A stretch of 64,000 bases of DNA from Nocardioides sambongensis (lineage in GTDB: Bacteria; Actinomycetota; Actinomycetes; Propionibacteriales; Nocardioidaceae): assembly GCF_006494815.1 (NCBI RefSeq), contig NZ_CP041091.1:3176501-3240500 (forward strand), read 5' to 3'. Within the stretch, counting starts at the first letter, position 1. Every line of letters begins with the position of its first letter. Made by a program: the position numbers and the translations under genes. The notes under the pieces were generated by a model. It saw only the letters and a program-made list of their open reading frames with translations. It ran no database searches and was not told the origin of the DNA. This document shows, in pieces, positions 55,602 through 64,000 of this stretch.

Positions 55602-57088
55602 GTGACTCAGACGCTCCCCTCGCCGCCCCCCGCGGCGCCCACCTCGGGCGCCGCCCAGCCCGGCCGGATCGTGGCCGTCCTCGCCTTCGCCGGCATCACC
55701 GCGGCGATCATGCAGACCCTGGTCGTGCCGCTCCTCGGCGACCTGCCGCGGCTGCTGGACACCAGCGCCTCGAACGCCTCCTGGGTGGTCACCGCCACCC
55801 TGCTCGCCGGCGCCGTGGCCACGCCGGTCAGCGGGCGCCTCGGCGACCTCTACGGCAAGCGTCGGATCATGCTGATCTGCGCGGCGATCCTGATCGTGGG
55901 CTCGGTGCTCTGTGCCACCGCCGGCGGCGTCGTCGCGATGGTCGTCGGCCGCGCGATGCAGGGGGTCGGCATGGGGCTGATCCCGCTCGGCATCAGCGCG
56001 ATGCGGGACCTGATCCCCGCCGAGAGGCTGGGCACCTCGATCGCGCTGATGAGCGCGTCGATGGGCGTCGGCGGCGCGCTGGGCCTGCCGCTGGCGGCGA
56101 CCGTCGCCGAGCACACCGACTGGCAGGTGCTGTTCTGGGGCGCCACGGCCCTGGCCGTCGTGGTCGCGCTGCTCATCTTCTTCCTGATCCCGGCCACCCC
56201 GGTCGCCGCGAAGGGTCGCTTCGACCCGATCGGGGCGATCGGCCTCGGCGTCGGTCTGGTCTGCCTGCTCCTCGGCGTCTCCAAGGGCGCCGACTGGGGC
56301 TGGGACAGCGGCCGCACGCTCGGCTGCCTGGTCGCCGCCGTCGTGGTGCTGCTGGCCTGGGGCGCCTTCGAGCTGCGCACCCCCGACCCACTGGTCGACC
56401 TGCGGGTCACCGCGCGTCCGGTGGTGCTGCTGACCAACGTCGCCTCGCTGGTGATCGGCTTCGCGATGTACTCGCAGTCGCTGATCATCCCGCAGCTGCT
56501 GCAGCTGTCGGCCGAGACCGGCTACGGCCTGGGCCAGAGCATGGTGGAGATGGGCCTGTGGATGTTGCCCGGCGGCTTCGTGATGATGCTGGTCTCCCCG
56601 CTCGGCGCCCGGATCTCGCACCTGCGCGGCCCCGGATCACCCTCGCCCTCGGCGCCTTCGTGATGGCGCTCGGGTACGCCGCCGCGCTGGTCCTGATGGG
56701 CTCCACCTGGGGCCTGATGGTGTCGGTGTGCGTGATCACCGCCGGCGTCGGCTTCGCCTACGGCTCGATGCCCGCGCTGATCATGGGGTCGGTCCCGCTC
56801 TCGGAGACCGCCTCGGCCAACAGCTTCAACACCCTGATGCGGTCGGTCGGCACCACCGTCTCCGCGGCGGTCGTCGGCGTCGTGCTGTCCCAGATGACCA
56901 CCGACTTCGCCGGCTTCCCGCTGCCCTCGGAGAACGGCTTCCGCACCGGCCTCGTCATCGGTGGCGCGATGGCGCTGATCGCCGCCGTGGTCGCGCTGAC
57001 CATCCCGGCCACGGGCAGCCGCGACGCCGAGGAGCGCATCGAGCACGAGGCCGGCGACCTGGAGGTCAGCCCAGGGGTCGCACCGTAA
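55602..57088 (+). CDS. DHA2-family MFS drug transporter (frameshifted)
   Basis: 495 residues after correction, with about 14 helices typical of the DHA2 (EmrB/QacA) group. Motif A-like GRLGDLYGKRRIMLI and motif C-like GVGGALGLPLAA are seen. The frame breaks at the C run 56630-56633; one added C gives HLRGPRITLALGAF. GTG at 55602 is preferred, since the GTG at 55566 lies inside the operator; the mRNA may be leaderless. Divergent from MarR; likely exports a toxic compound. The 3' end overlaps the convergent thioesterase gene by 23 bases. Confidence 0.82.
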
Positions 57089-57836
57089 GCGACTGCGCCA
57101 CGGTGCCGACCGGCCCGTGCACGTCGTGCAGGACGCTGCTGGTCAGCCCGTGCCCACCCGGCCCGAACGAGACCGTCGTGTCGAAGCCGACCCAGCCCGG
57201 CTCCGGCTCGCGGAAGAGGTGCGCGGTGAGGTCCACGTTCGGGAACAGCACGGCCCGCGGGTCGGCGCGCACGGTCATCCCGTTGGCGATGTCGGCCAGT
57301 CCGAGGAACGCCGCGACCGCGCTGTGCTGCTCGTCGACCAGCGGGACGTCGGTGCGGACCCAGAACCGCGCGCGCCCCGGGTGCTCCTGGGCCCGGCGCA
57401 CCTGGACCGAGGCGATGAACCCGCCGGGCCACACGTCCCGGGCCGGCCACGCGGGCAGCTCCTCGGGCGCGGGCAGCGCCGGCAGGTCGGTGGCGGCGAG
57501 CTGCGCGGTCTCACCCTCGGCGACCATCCAGGCGCGCGCCAGTACGACGTCGCGGCCGCCGTGGCGCAGCGCAGCCTCGACCAGCTCCACGGTCCGGCCG
57601 GGGCGCAGCACCCGCACCTGCGTCGTACACGGCTCGACCGGGACCACGCCGAGGATGTCGTAGGAGATCCGGGCCAGCGGCAGCCGCTCCTCGCGGCGCT
57701 GCGCCTGGTCGAGCTCGACGAGGTGCGCGAGCAGGCCGAGCGCCGGCGCGATGTGCTGCTCCGCGGTGTTCCACGCCCCACCGACATGCTCGGTGGGACC
57801 CCAGGTCTGCTCGTCGAGTCGCTCGAAGTACGGCAC
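57066..57836 (-). CDS. TesB/4HBT-like thioesterase family protein
   Basis: 256 residues with two tandem hotdog halves. The first has ISYDILGVVPVEPCTTQVRVL and the second ends GFDTTVSFGPGGHGLTSSVLHD. This double-hotdog layout fits acyl-CoA thioesterase family members (4HBT_3). Starts at GTG. Acyl substrate unknown. Confidence 0.78.
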   Translation of the reverse strand: MPYFERLDEQTWGPTEHVGGAWNTAEQHIAPALGLLAHLVELDQAQRREERLPLARISYDILGVVPVEPCTTQVRVLRPGRTVELVEAALRHGGRDVVLARAWMVAEGETAQLAATDLPALPAPEELPAWPARDVWPGGFIASVQVRRAQEHPGRARFWVRTDVPLVDEQHSAVAAFLGLADIANGMTVRADPRAVLFPNVDLTAHLFREPEPGWVGFDTTVSFGPGGHGLTSSVLHDVHGPVGTVAQSLTVRPLG

Positions 57837-57873
57837 CCGTCGATCCTCCCAAGGCCGCCGCAGCGCCGTGACG

Positions 57874-58380
57874 TCACCCCGCTGACCCCGCGGACTGTCG
57901 GTTGGCCTTCACCATGATCCGGTTGAGCGCGACGATGCCGACCGTCTGGGCGAGATCGAGGGAGACGTCGTGACAGCGCACCTGCCACGCGTCGGGCCAG
58001 AACGACCACTGCGAGGACGTCGGCTCCGAGGAGAGGACCGGCCCGCGGGGACCGTCCATCCGCCAGTCCCTGCTCATCATCCTGCCGTGGAGCTCGAGGA
58101 CCCGCCCGTCGCCGAGCGTGACCGTCTTGCGGATGCCGGTGAAGGACGGCTTGAGCTCGGCGACCAGGCGACCGGCGTGGTCGAAGGCCTGCCACCGCTG
58201 GGAGAACATGTGGGGTCGGCGGCCGGAGCACAGCGGCTCCCCCTGGCCGGTGGTCGCCGTGAACGACGTACCGGTCCACGGGACCTGGATCCGCGCCACG
58301 ATCGCACCCGACGGCTCAGCGACGGGGTAGGCGCCCTCGACCTTGCGATCGGCGAACAGGAGAACGTCCGGGGTGCTCAT
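57874..58380 (-). CDS. Conserved protein, possibly LURP-one/tubby-C-like fold
   Basis: 168 residues. No motif identifies it with certainty. Alternating strands such as VEGAYPVAEPSGAIVARIQV, FDHAGRLVAELKPSFTGIRK and WQVRCHDVSLDLAQTVGIVA suggest the LURP-one-related/tubby-C beta-barrel fold; this is a low-confidence impression. Function unknown. Confidence 0.6.
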   Translation of the reverse strand: MSTPDVLLFADRKVEGAYPVAEPSGAIVARIQVPWTGTSFTATTGQGEPLCSGRRPHMFSQRWQAFDHAGRLVAELKPSFTGIRKTVTLGDGRVLELHGRMMSRDWRMDGPRGPVLSSEPTSSQWSFWPDAWQVRCHDVSLDLAQTVGIVALNRIMVKANRQSAGSAG

Positions 58381-58423
58381 GGCGACATTCCTACCCTCCC
58401 CCGCCCGCGCTCGTCAGCGCTGA

Positions 58424-59887
58424 TCAGAACGGGTAGCGGGCCGGCTCGCCCCGCATGGTGATCCACCGGGTCTCGGTGAACGCCTCGACATTGGCCTCCG
58501 CACCGCCGAAGCGCGACCCGGTGCCCGACGCCCGCACCCCGCCGAACGGCGCGTTCGCCTCGTCGTTCACCGTCTGGTCGTTGATGTGCACGATCCCGGT
58601 GGGGATCTGCTCGGCGACCGCCAGGCCCCGCATCACGTCCTTGGTGACGATGCCGAGGGAGAGTCCGTACTCGCTCGACGCGGCCAGCCGAGCGGCCTCC
58701 TCCGCCGAGCCGACCCGGGTCACCGGGGCGACCGGACCGAACACCTCCTCGGCGAACGCCGGCGCCTCCAGCGGTACGTCGGCCAGCACGGTCGGGCTGT
58801 AGAACAGCTCGTCGTAACGGCCACCGGCGGCCAGTCGCGCGCCGCCGTCGGTCGAGGCGGTGACCAGGCCGTGGATCTTGTCCCGCTGTCCGGCGTCGAT
58901 GACCGGACCCAGGGCCACCTCCGCGGTGGCCGGGTCGCCGACCGGCAGCCCGGCCGCCTTGGCGGCCAGCGCCTCGACGAAGTCGTCGTAGACGGCATCG
59001 GCGACCAGGTGCCGGCCGGTGGTCATGCAGATCTGGCCCTGGTGGAAGTAGGAGCCCCAGGCGGCCAGGTTGACCGCGGCCTCCACGTCGGCGTCGTCGA
59101 GCACCAGCAGCGCGGAGTTGCCGCCGAGCTCCAGGTGCGCCCGGGTCAGGTGGCGCCCGGCGAGCTCGCCGATCCGCCGGCCGACCCCGGTGGAGCCGGT
59201 GAAGGAGACCACCCGCACCGCGGGGTCGGTGATCAGCGCCTCGCCGACCTCCGCGCCCCCGGGCAGCATCTGCAGCACCCCCGGCGGCAGCCCGGCCTCC
59301 TCGAAGATCCGCGCCATCAGCGCGCCCCCGGTCACCGCGGTGCGCGGGTCCGGCTTCAGGATCACCGCGTTGCCCAGGGCGAGCGCGGGCGCGACCGACC
59401 GGATGCCGAGGATGATCGGCACGTTGAACGGGGCGATCACCGCCACCACCCCGGCCGGCATCCGCTGCACCATCGAGAGCCGCGGCTCCTCCGACGGCAG
59501 CACCTGGCCGATCGGCCGGCTCGGCAACGCGGACGCCTCGTAGCACTCCTCGGCCGCCACGTGCAGCGAGAAGCCGGCCATCCCGGGCACGGCACCGACC
59601 TCGCGGACGTTCCAGCCCGAGATCTCCTCGGCGTGCTCGGCCCACAGGTCGCCGGCGCGGCGGAGCACCGCGGCCCGCGCCGGGTGCGGCAGCGCCGCCC
59701 ACTCCCGCTGCGCCTCGGTCGCGGCGGCGGCAGCCGCGGCGACGTCGGAGGAGTCGGCCAGGCCCATCCGACCCAGCTCGCCGCCGGTCGCCGGCTCGAT
59801 CACCGGGTAGTCCCCCGCGTTGCCGGGCTGCCACGAGCCGGCCTTGAACACGTTGCCCTGCCAGTCGACGGCGTCCAGCAGCGTCAT
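58424..59887 (-). CDS. Aldehyde dehydrogenase, benzaldehyde dehydrogenase-like
   Basis: 487 residues. Cofactor region AGVVAVIAPFNVPIILGIRS, catalytic Glu in HLELGGNSALLVLDD and catalytic Cys in HQGQICMTTGRHL (QGQIC is typical of aromatic-aldehyde and vanillin dehydrogenases). GGAAGG lies seven bases before the ATG. Likely oxidises an aromatic aldehyde; the nearby Qsu operon for hydroaromatic acids is suggestive context only. Confidence 0.84.
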   Translation of the reverse strand: MTLLDAVDWQGNVFKAGSWQPGNAGDYPVIEPATGGELGRMGLADSSDVAAAAAAATEAQREWAALPHPARAAVLRRAGDLWAEHAEEISGWNVREVGAVPGMAGFSLHVAAEECYEASALPSRPIGQVLPSEEPRLSMVQRMPAGVVAVIAPFNVPIILGIRSVAPALALGNAVILKPDPRTAVTGGALMARIFEEAGLPPGVLQMLPGGAEVGEALITDPAVRVVSFTGSTGVGRRIGELAGRHLTRAHLELGGNSALLVLDDADVEAAVNLAAWGSYFHQGQICMTTGRHLVADAVYDDFVEALAAKAAGLPVGDPATAEVALGPVIDAGQRDKIHGLVTASTDGGARLAAGGRYDELFYSPTVLADVPLEAPAFAEEVFGPVAPVTRVGSAEEAARLAASSEYGLSLGIVTKDVMRGLAVAEQIPTGIVHINDQTVNDEANAPFGGVRASGTGSRFGGAEANVEAFTETRWITMRGEPARYPF

Positions 59888-60028
59888 CGTCGTACCTTCC
59901 GATCGGGTCCAGGTCCGTCCAGCCTAGGCGCCGCGGGGTCAGCAACCACCTGGCAACCGGCTGGCCCTCCGAGCGTCGGATTCGTACGCTCACCTCTGCC
60001 GATTGCTCGACCGTGGGAGGTGTCGCCG

Positions 60029-61096
60029 ATGTCCAGGATCCCGGGGATCGCTGTGATCGGAGCCGGGCTCATCGGTCGTCGCCACATCGCGCTCGTGCAG
60101 GCCTCGGGCCGTTGCCGCCTCGCCGCGATCTGCGACCCGTCCCCCGCTGCGGCGGAGCTCGCCGAGGCCGCGGGCGTGCCGCACTTCGCTGGCGTGGCGG
60201 ACCTGGTGGCCGCACGATGGCAGCGGCGGGAGACTTCGCTCGCCGGCGCCGTCGTCGCCACGCCCAACCGGGATCACGTGCCGTCGGCGCTGAAGCTCGT
60301 CGAGGCCGGCGTACCCGCCTTGGTGGAGAAGCCGGTGGCCGACACCCTCGATGACGCGCGGGCTCTCGCCGACGCCGTGAGCGCGTCCGGCGTACCCGTC
60401 CTGGTGGGACATCACCGCCGGCACAGCGCCGCGCTCGCGCGGGCCCGCGAGCTGATCGACAGCGGCGCACTGGGGAGGATCGTCGCGGTGCAGGGCAGCG
60501 CGACCTTCCGCAAGCCGGACGACTACTTCGATGTCGCGCCCTGGCGCAAGCGCACGGGCGGCGGACCGATCCTGATCAACATGATCCACGAGATCGACGA
60601 CCTGCGCGCTCTGTGCGGCGACATCACGGCCGTGCAGGCGACCTCCTCCAGCGCGACCCGCGGGTTCGAGGTCGAGGACACGGTCGCGATGACCCTCACC
60701 TTCGCCTCCGGAGCACTCGGCTCCTTCCTGCTGTCCGACGCGGCGGCCTCAGGCCGCAGTTGGGAGCTGACCTCCGGGGAGAACGCCGCCTATCCCCGCC
60801 AGGCCGACGAGAACTGCTACGAGGTGGCCGGTACGACGGGCGCGCTGTCGATCCCGTCGATGACCGTCCGCTCCTACGACGGCACCCCGTCGTGGTGGGA
60901 GCCGATGCGGGTCACCCGACTCGCGCTCGCCGACGTGGACCCGCTGGCACAGCAACTGGATCACTTCTGCGACGTCCTCGGCGGCGCACCGCCGCTGGTG
61001 ACGGTGGCCGACGCCACGCGCACGCTCGCCACCACCCTCGCCATCGTCGATGCGGCCTCCTCTCGGCGCGAGGTGGTCCTCGGCTACGACTGGTGA
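60029..61096 (+). CDS. Gfo/Idh/MocA-family oxidoreductase
   Basis: 355 residues. The Rossmann motif IAVIGAGLIGRRHI lies at the start and the family EKP motif in ALVEKPVADTLDDARAL near residue 103. The C-terminal domain includes DVAPWRKRTGGGPILINMIHEIDDLR. ATG has GGGAGG eight bases upstream. Oxidises a sugar, inositol or hydroaromatic alcohol; which is not readable. Its end overlaps the convergent qsuB gene by 13 bases. A link to quinate or shikimate use is inferred from position. Confidence 0.85.
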   Translation: MSRIPGIAVIGAGLIGRRHIALVQASGRCRLAAICDPSPAAAELAEAAGVPHFAGVADLVAARWQRRETSLAGAVVATPNRDHVPSALKLVEAGVPALVEKPVADTLDDARALADAVSASGVPVLVGHHRRHSAALARARELIDSGALGRIVAVQGSATFRKPDDYFDVAPWRKRTGGGPILINMIHEIDDLRALCGDITAVQATSSSATRGFEVEDTVAMTLTFASGALGSFLLSDAAASGRSWELTSGENAAYPRQADENCYEVAGTTGALSIPSMTVRSYDGTPSWWEPMRVTRLALADVDPLAQQLDHFCDVLGGAPPLVTVADATRTLATTLAIVDAASSRREVVLGYDW

Positions 61097-62880
61097 CGTC
61101 GCTGCGCCGCCAGCCGCACGGGGGCGTTGGCGGCGCCGTAGCCGTCGTAGCCGTCGTCGCGCTGCACCACCTCGAGGAAGACCCGTCCGACCAGCGGGGT
61201 GTAGAAGTGCAGGAACTCCCCGCCGGCGTCGCGGTCGTAGAGCAGGTCGTGGGAGCGCAGCTCCTCGATGTGGTCCTCGGCCAACCCGAACCGGGCCCGG
61301 AGGTCGTCGTAGTAGTTGTCCGGGATCCGGAGGAAGCGAAGGCCGCGGGCCCGCGCCGCCGAGGCGACGGCCACGATGTCGGTGCAGGAGAGGGCGATGT
61401 GCTCGGGGTACGTCGCGGTCGTCGCCGGCGCCACGTTCATCGGCAGCCGGATCGCGCCGTCGCTGCTGCGCATCACCTGGCTGCGGACCAGTCCCTGCGG
61501 GCTGGCCACCTCGGTCTGGGGCGGCGCCTGGAGACCGAGCAGGCTGGTCCAGAACAGCACCGCCTCGTCGTGCTCGGACCAGGTGTGCACCAGGTTGACG
61601 TGGTCGACCCCGGTGAACGGGGCGGCTGCGGGAGCACCGCCGTGCTCGAACTCCTCGACCCAGCGCGGCTCCGCGTCGGCGTCGTGGTCGTTGACGAAGA
61701 CCTCCAGACCGCTGGGAGCGGCGAAGCCGGTGAGCACCTGCTCCCCCTCCTGGGTACGACGCGGCACCGGCCGCACCCCGAGCGCCGCGGCCCGTGTGGC
61801 CGACGCCGCCGCATCCGCCACCTGGAGCCCGATCCCGGCGACGGACGGTGCCTGATCGCGGGCGTGCTGCTCGTTGAGCACGATCCGCACGTCCCCGGCC
61901 GACCAGAGTCGCACCGGCTTGGTCCGGTGCTGCCCGCGGAAGGTCAGGCCCAGCTGCCCGAGCAGCGTCTCCACGGCGCTGGTGTCCTCGGCCTTGACCT
62001 CGACGTAGTCGATCCCGGCCGGCGGCTGCACCTCCGCGATCGCGGTCAGCTGCGACACGTCACCCCGCTCCCGGGCCGCCTGGTCCTCCAACCAGGTCAG
62101 CGAGCGCCGGGCGTGCCGGGCGGTGCGGAGGGTGTCGGTCTGCCGGAAGACGTCGTTGAACACCTCCAGCGACAGCGGTCCGGTGTAGCCGGCGCGGACC
62201 AGGTGGCCGACGAAGCCGACCAGGTCGAACGAGCCCTCGCCGGGGAAGAGCCGGTGGTGCCGGCTCCAGCTCAGCACGTCCATGGAGAGCCGCGGCGCGT
62301 CGGCCAGCTGGACGAAGAAGATCTTCTCGCCGGGGATCTGCTCGATCGCCGAGGGGTCGTGGCCGCGGGAGAGGATGTGGAAGCTGTCCAGGCAGGTGCC
62401 GACGGCGGGATGGTCGGCGAGCTCGACGATCCGCCAGGCGCGCCGGTAGTCGGAGACGAACGTGCCCCAGGCGAGCGCCTCGAACGCCACCCGCACGCCG
62501 TACGACGCCGCCAGCTCGCCGAGCCGGCGCAGCTGTGCCGCGGAGACCTCGTCGGAGTCCACGGTCGCGGTCGCCACGTTGCTGCAGACCAGCATGGTGT
62601 CCATGCCGAGCCGGTTCATCACCCGGAACCGCTCCTCGGCTCGACGCAGGTTGTCGACGAGCACCGACTCCTCGACCCCCTCGAAGTCGCGGAACGGCTG
62701 GTAGAGGTCGAGGGTGAGCCCGAGCCGGTCCGCGCGGGCGCGGATCTCCTCGGGGCTGAGCTCGCTGACCACCAGGTCCGGCTCGAAGATCTCGACCCCG
62801 TCGAACCCCGCCTCCGCGGCGGCGTCCATCTTCTCCTCCAGGCTGCCCGAGAGGCAGACGGTCGCGATCGAGTGACGCAT
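61084..62880 (-). CDS. qsuB: Two-domain 3-dehydroshikimate dehydratase (QsuB-type)
   Basis: 598 residues. The N-terminal sugar-phosphate-isomerase-like TIM barrel (AAAEAGFDGVEIFEPDLVVS; later CLDSFHILSRG) is the dehydratase domain converting 3-dehydroshikimate to protocatechuate. The C-terminal half is a two-module 4-hydroxyphenylpyruvate-dioxygenase-like VOC domain (GVDHVNLVHTWSEHDEAVLFW; PEHIALSCTDI), as in Corynebacterium QsuB. Its start overlaps the preceding stop as TGATG. Third gene of the minus-strand qsuD-qsuC-qsuB operon. Confidence 0.88.
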   Translation of the reverse strand: MRHSIATVCLSGSLEEKMDAAAEAGFDGVEIFEPDLVVSELSPEEIRARADRLGLTLDLYQPFRDFEGVEESVLVDNLRRAEERFRVMNRLGMDTMLVCSNVATATVDSDEVSAAQLRRLGELAASYGVRVAFEALAWGTFVSDYRRAWRIVELADHPAVGTCLDSFHILSRGHDPSAIEQIPGEKIFFVQLADAPRLSMDVLSWSRHHRLFPGEGSFDLVGFVGHLVRAGYTGPLSLEVFNDVFRQTDTLRTARHARRSLTWLEDQAARERGDVSQLTAIAEVQPPAGIDYVEVKAEDTSAVETLLGQLGLTFRGQHRTKPVRLWSAGDVRIVLNEQHARDQAPSVAGIGLQVADAAASATRAAALGVRPVPRRTQEGEQVLTGFAAPSGLEVFVNDHDADAEPRWVEEFEHGGAPAAAPFTGVDHVNLVHTWSEHDEAVLFWTSLLGLQAPPQTEVASPQGLVRSQVMRSSDGAIRLPMNVAPATTATYPEHIALSCTDIVAVASAARARGLRFLRIPDNYYDDLRARFGLAEDHIEELRSHDLLYDRDAGGEFLHFYTPLVGRVFLEVVQRDDGYDGYGAANAPVRLAAQRRHQS

Positions 62881-63341
62881 CAGGCACCCGCCTCGGCGGC
62901 GAGGCCGGCCAGCGCCCGGATCGCCAGCTCGTAGCCGGGCACCCCGAGCCCCACGATCACGCCCCGCGCCACCGGGGAGAGGAACGAGTGGTGCCGGACC
63001 TCCTCGCGGGCGTGCACGTTGGTCAGGTGCACCTCGACCATCGGCACCTCGGCGCCGGCCACCGCGTCGCGCAGCGCCAGCGAGGTGTGGGTGTAGGCGC
63101 CGGCGTTGAGCACCGCGCCGACGCTGCGGCCGGCGGCGACGGCGGCACCGCACTCCTGAAGCCAGGTGACCAGCTCGCCCTCGTGGTTGCTCTGCCGGAA
63201 GTCGACCTCGAGTCCGAGCTCGGCCCCGACGGTCCGGCACCGCTGCTCGACGTCGGCGAGGGTGTGCCGGCCGTAGACGGCCGGCTCGCGCCGGCCGAGC
63301 AGGTTGAGGTTGGGTCCGTTGAGGACGTGGACGGTGGTCAT
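62880..63341 (-). CDS. aroQ: Type II 3-dehydroquinate dehydratase
   Basis: 153 residues. Interconverts 3-dehydroquinate and 3-dehydroshikimate as a dodecamer. NGPNLNLLGRREPAVYG with the catalytic Tyr is at the start, and later NAGAYTHTSLALRDAV and EVHLTNVHAREEVRHHS carry the active-site His. In this operon it plays the catabolic role (equivalent to QsuC), feeding the dehydratase downstream. Confidence 0.93.
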   Translation of the reverse strand: MTTVHVLNGPNLNLLGRREPAVYGRHTLADVEQRCRTVGAELGLEVDFRQSNHEGELVTWLQECGAAVAAGRSVGAVLNAGAYTHTSLALRDAVAGAEVPMVEVHLTNVHAREEVRHHSFLSPVARGVIVGLGVPGYELAIRALAGLAAEAGA

Positions 63342-63367
63342 CGCGGATCTCCTCGCTGCGGTGGGGC

Positions 63368-64000
63368 TCAGCTGTCGGCGGCCGTGCTGTCGGCGGCGCT
63401 GTCGGCGGCGCTGTCGGCGGCGATCAGGGCGTCGAAGTGGGCGTGCATCCGGTCCGCGTCGGGGTCGCGGCCGGTGATCAGGCGCAGGCTCTCCACCGCC
63501 TGGCCGACGGCCATCGCGCCGCCGTCCAGGGTGGCCAGGCCGCGGGCCCGCGCTCGTCGTACCAGCTCGGTGTCGAGGGGCCGGTAGACCACCTCGGCCA
63601 CCCAGGCGGAGCCGTCCAGCAGGGACACGTCGAGGGCGACGCCGGGGTGCTCGCGCATCCCCGTCGGCGTCACGTGCACGACGCCGTCGACCTGCGGCAG
63701 CCAGTCGTCGAGCGCACCGTCGGTGGTCCCGAGCCGCTCGCCGCCGAACCGCTCGATCAGCCGTTCGGTGGCCGCCTCGGCCCGGTCGTGGACCACGACC
63801 CGCTCGAAACCGAGGTCGAGCAGCGCGCAGACGGTGGCCAGCCCCGCCCCGCCGGCGCCGACCTGCAGCACGGTGCCGCGGGGTCGGTCGCCGAGGAAGC
63901 CCTCGAGGCCGGCGCGGAACCCGACGTGGTCGGTGTTGTAGGCGACCCGCCGCTCCCCGAGCAGCACCAGGTTGGCGGCGCCGATCCGGGCCACCGCGTC
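63368..64000 (-). CDS. Shikimate/quinate dehydrogenase, partial (runs off the right edge)
   Basis: C-terminal 210 residues; the N-terminus is outside the window. The Rossmann motif LQVGAGGAGLATV is preceded by a conserved NTDHVGFRAG with the catalytic Asp. The GlyAspAla motif of the C-terminal region reads DGGAMAVGQAVE. This fits the QsuD/AroE family, oxidising quinate or shikimate. The C-terminus is an odd Ala-Ala-Asp-Ser repeat tail. 26 bases separate its stop from aroQ, which has AGGAG before its start. Confidence 0.85.
   Translation of the reverse strand, partial: DAVARIGAANLVLLGERRVAYNTDHVGFRAGLEGFLGDRPRGTVLQVGAGGAGLATVCALLDLGFERVVVHDRAEAATERLIERFGGERLGTTDGALDDWLPQVDGVVHVTPTGMREHPGVALDVSLLDGSAWVAEVVYRPLDTELVRRARARGLATLDGGAMAVGQAVESLRLITGRDPDADRMHAHFDALIAADSAADSAADSTAADS
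63371..63421. repeat. 12-bp tandem repeat at the end of the shikimate dehydrogenase gene
   Basis: GCTGTCGGCGGC occurs at 63371, 63386, 63398 and 63410; the last three are contiguous and a 3-base insert follows the first. It encodes the repeated Ala-Ala-Asp-Ser tail. Confidence 0.75.

Overview
The window is high-GC DNA with short intergenic gaps, many GTG starts, ATGA/GTGA/TGATG gene overlaps and G/C-rich hairpins. The gene set includes KshA/HsaA/HsaB/HsaD-type steroid ring-degradation enzymes, F420/LLM-type oxidoreductase, DUF222-HNH proteins, a PpsR/PpsA pair and a Qsu operon. This fits an actinobacterium, most likely of the Nocardioides/Pimelobacter group (Nocardioidaceae); the genus is an inference. 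I see no tRNA, rRNA, CRISPR array, transposase or phage gene, and no gene-free stretch longer than about 300 bases.

Layout. 0-7.5 kb: a family 5 substrate-binding lipoprotein convergent with a dppB-dppC-dppD-dppF-amidase operon, separated by nested hairpins and a long inverted repeat. 7.6-11.9 kb: a formylglycine-type sulfatase coupled to a metallo-beta-lactamase alkylsulfatase-like gene, with a divergent TetR regulator and a clear operator between. 11.9-30.3 kb: the catabolic core. It holds an AMP-dependent acyl-CoA ligase, four SDRs (one like 3-alpha-hydroxysteroid dehydrogenase), a thioesterase, a KstR-like TetR, a VOC protein, hsaA-like and kshA genes, a small cysteine protein, a KstD-like flavoprotein, a second hsaA-like gene, an hsaD-like hydrolase, an hsaB-like flavin reductase, an IclR regulator and an LLM-family oxidoreductase. 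30.2-34.6 kb: a GlcD-like FAD oxidase, GMC oxidoreductase, gluconate-dehydrogenase-subunit-3-like protein and a second IclR. 34.7-43.2 kb: mixed housekeeping and accessory genes, including a DUF222-HNH gene with a LexA-type box, gamma-carbonic anhydrase, TspO, an SDR, a FadD and a GlxA-type AraC regulator. 43.2-46.6 kb: ppsR-ppsA. 46.7-60 kb: transporters, two aldehyde dehydrogenases, a condensation-domain/GNAT fusion and a MarR/DHA2-MFS divergent pair. 60-64 kb: a Gfo/Idh oxidoreductase convergent with a qsuD-qsuC-qsuB shikimate/quinate operon that runs off the right edge.

How the genes work together. KshA and KstD-type enzymes open steroid ring B; HsaAB hydroxylates the resulting phenol and HsaD hydrolyses the meta-cleavage product. 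All but the extradiol dioxygenase (HsaC) and the Ksh reductase (KshB) have candidates here, so the region looks like one satellite cluster of a steroid or steroid-like pathway. Seven promoter regions in the core carry a 15-bp partly palindromic motif, TYCCGNTCASCGGGA. In five of them it sits exactly 44 nt from a start codon. This is the strongest candidate for an undescribed regulon in the window.

Data quality. Eleven genes are each broken by one missing base, ten of them inside a G or C run, and each is restored to an integral reading frame by adding one base. This looks like systematic homopolymer under-calling rather than eleven real mutations, so those genes are annotated at full length with the break noted.
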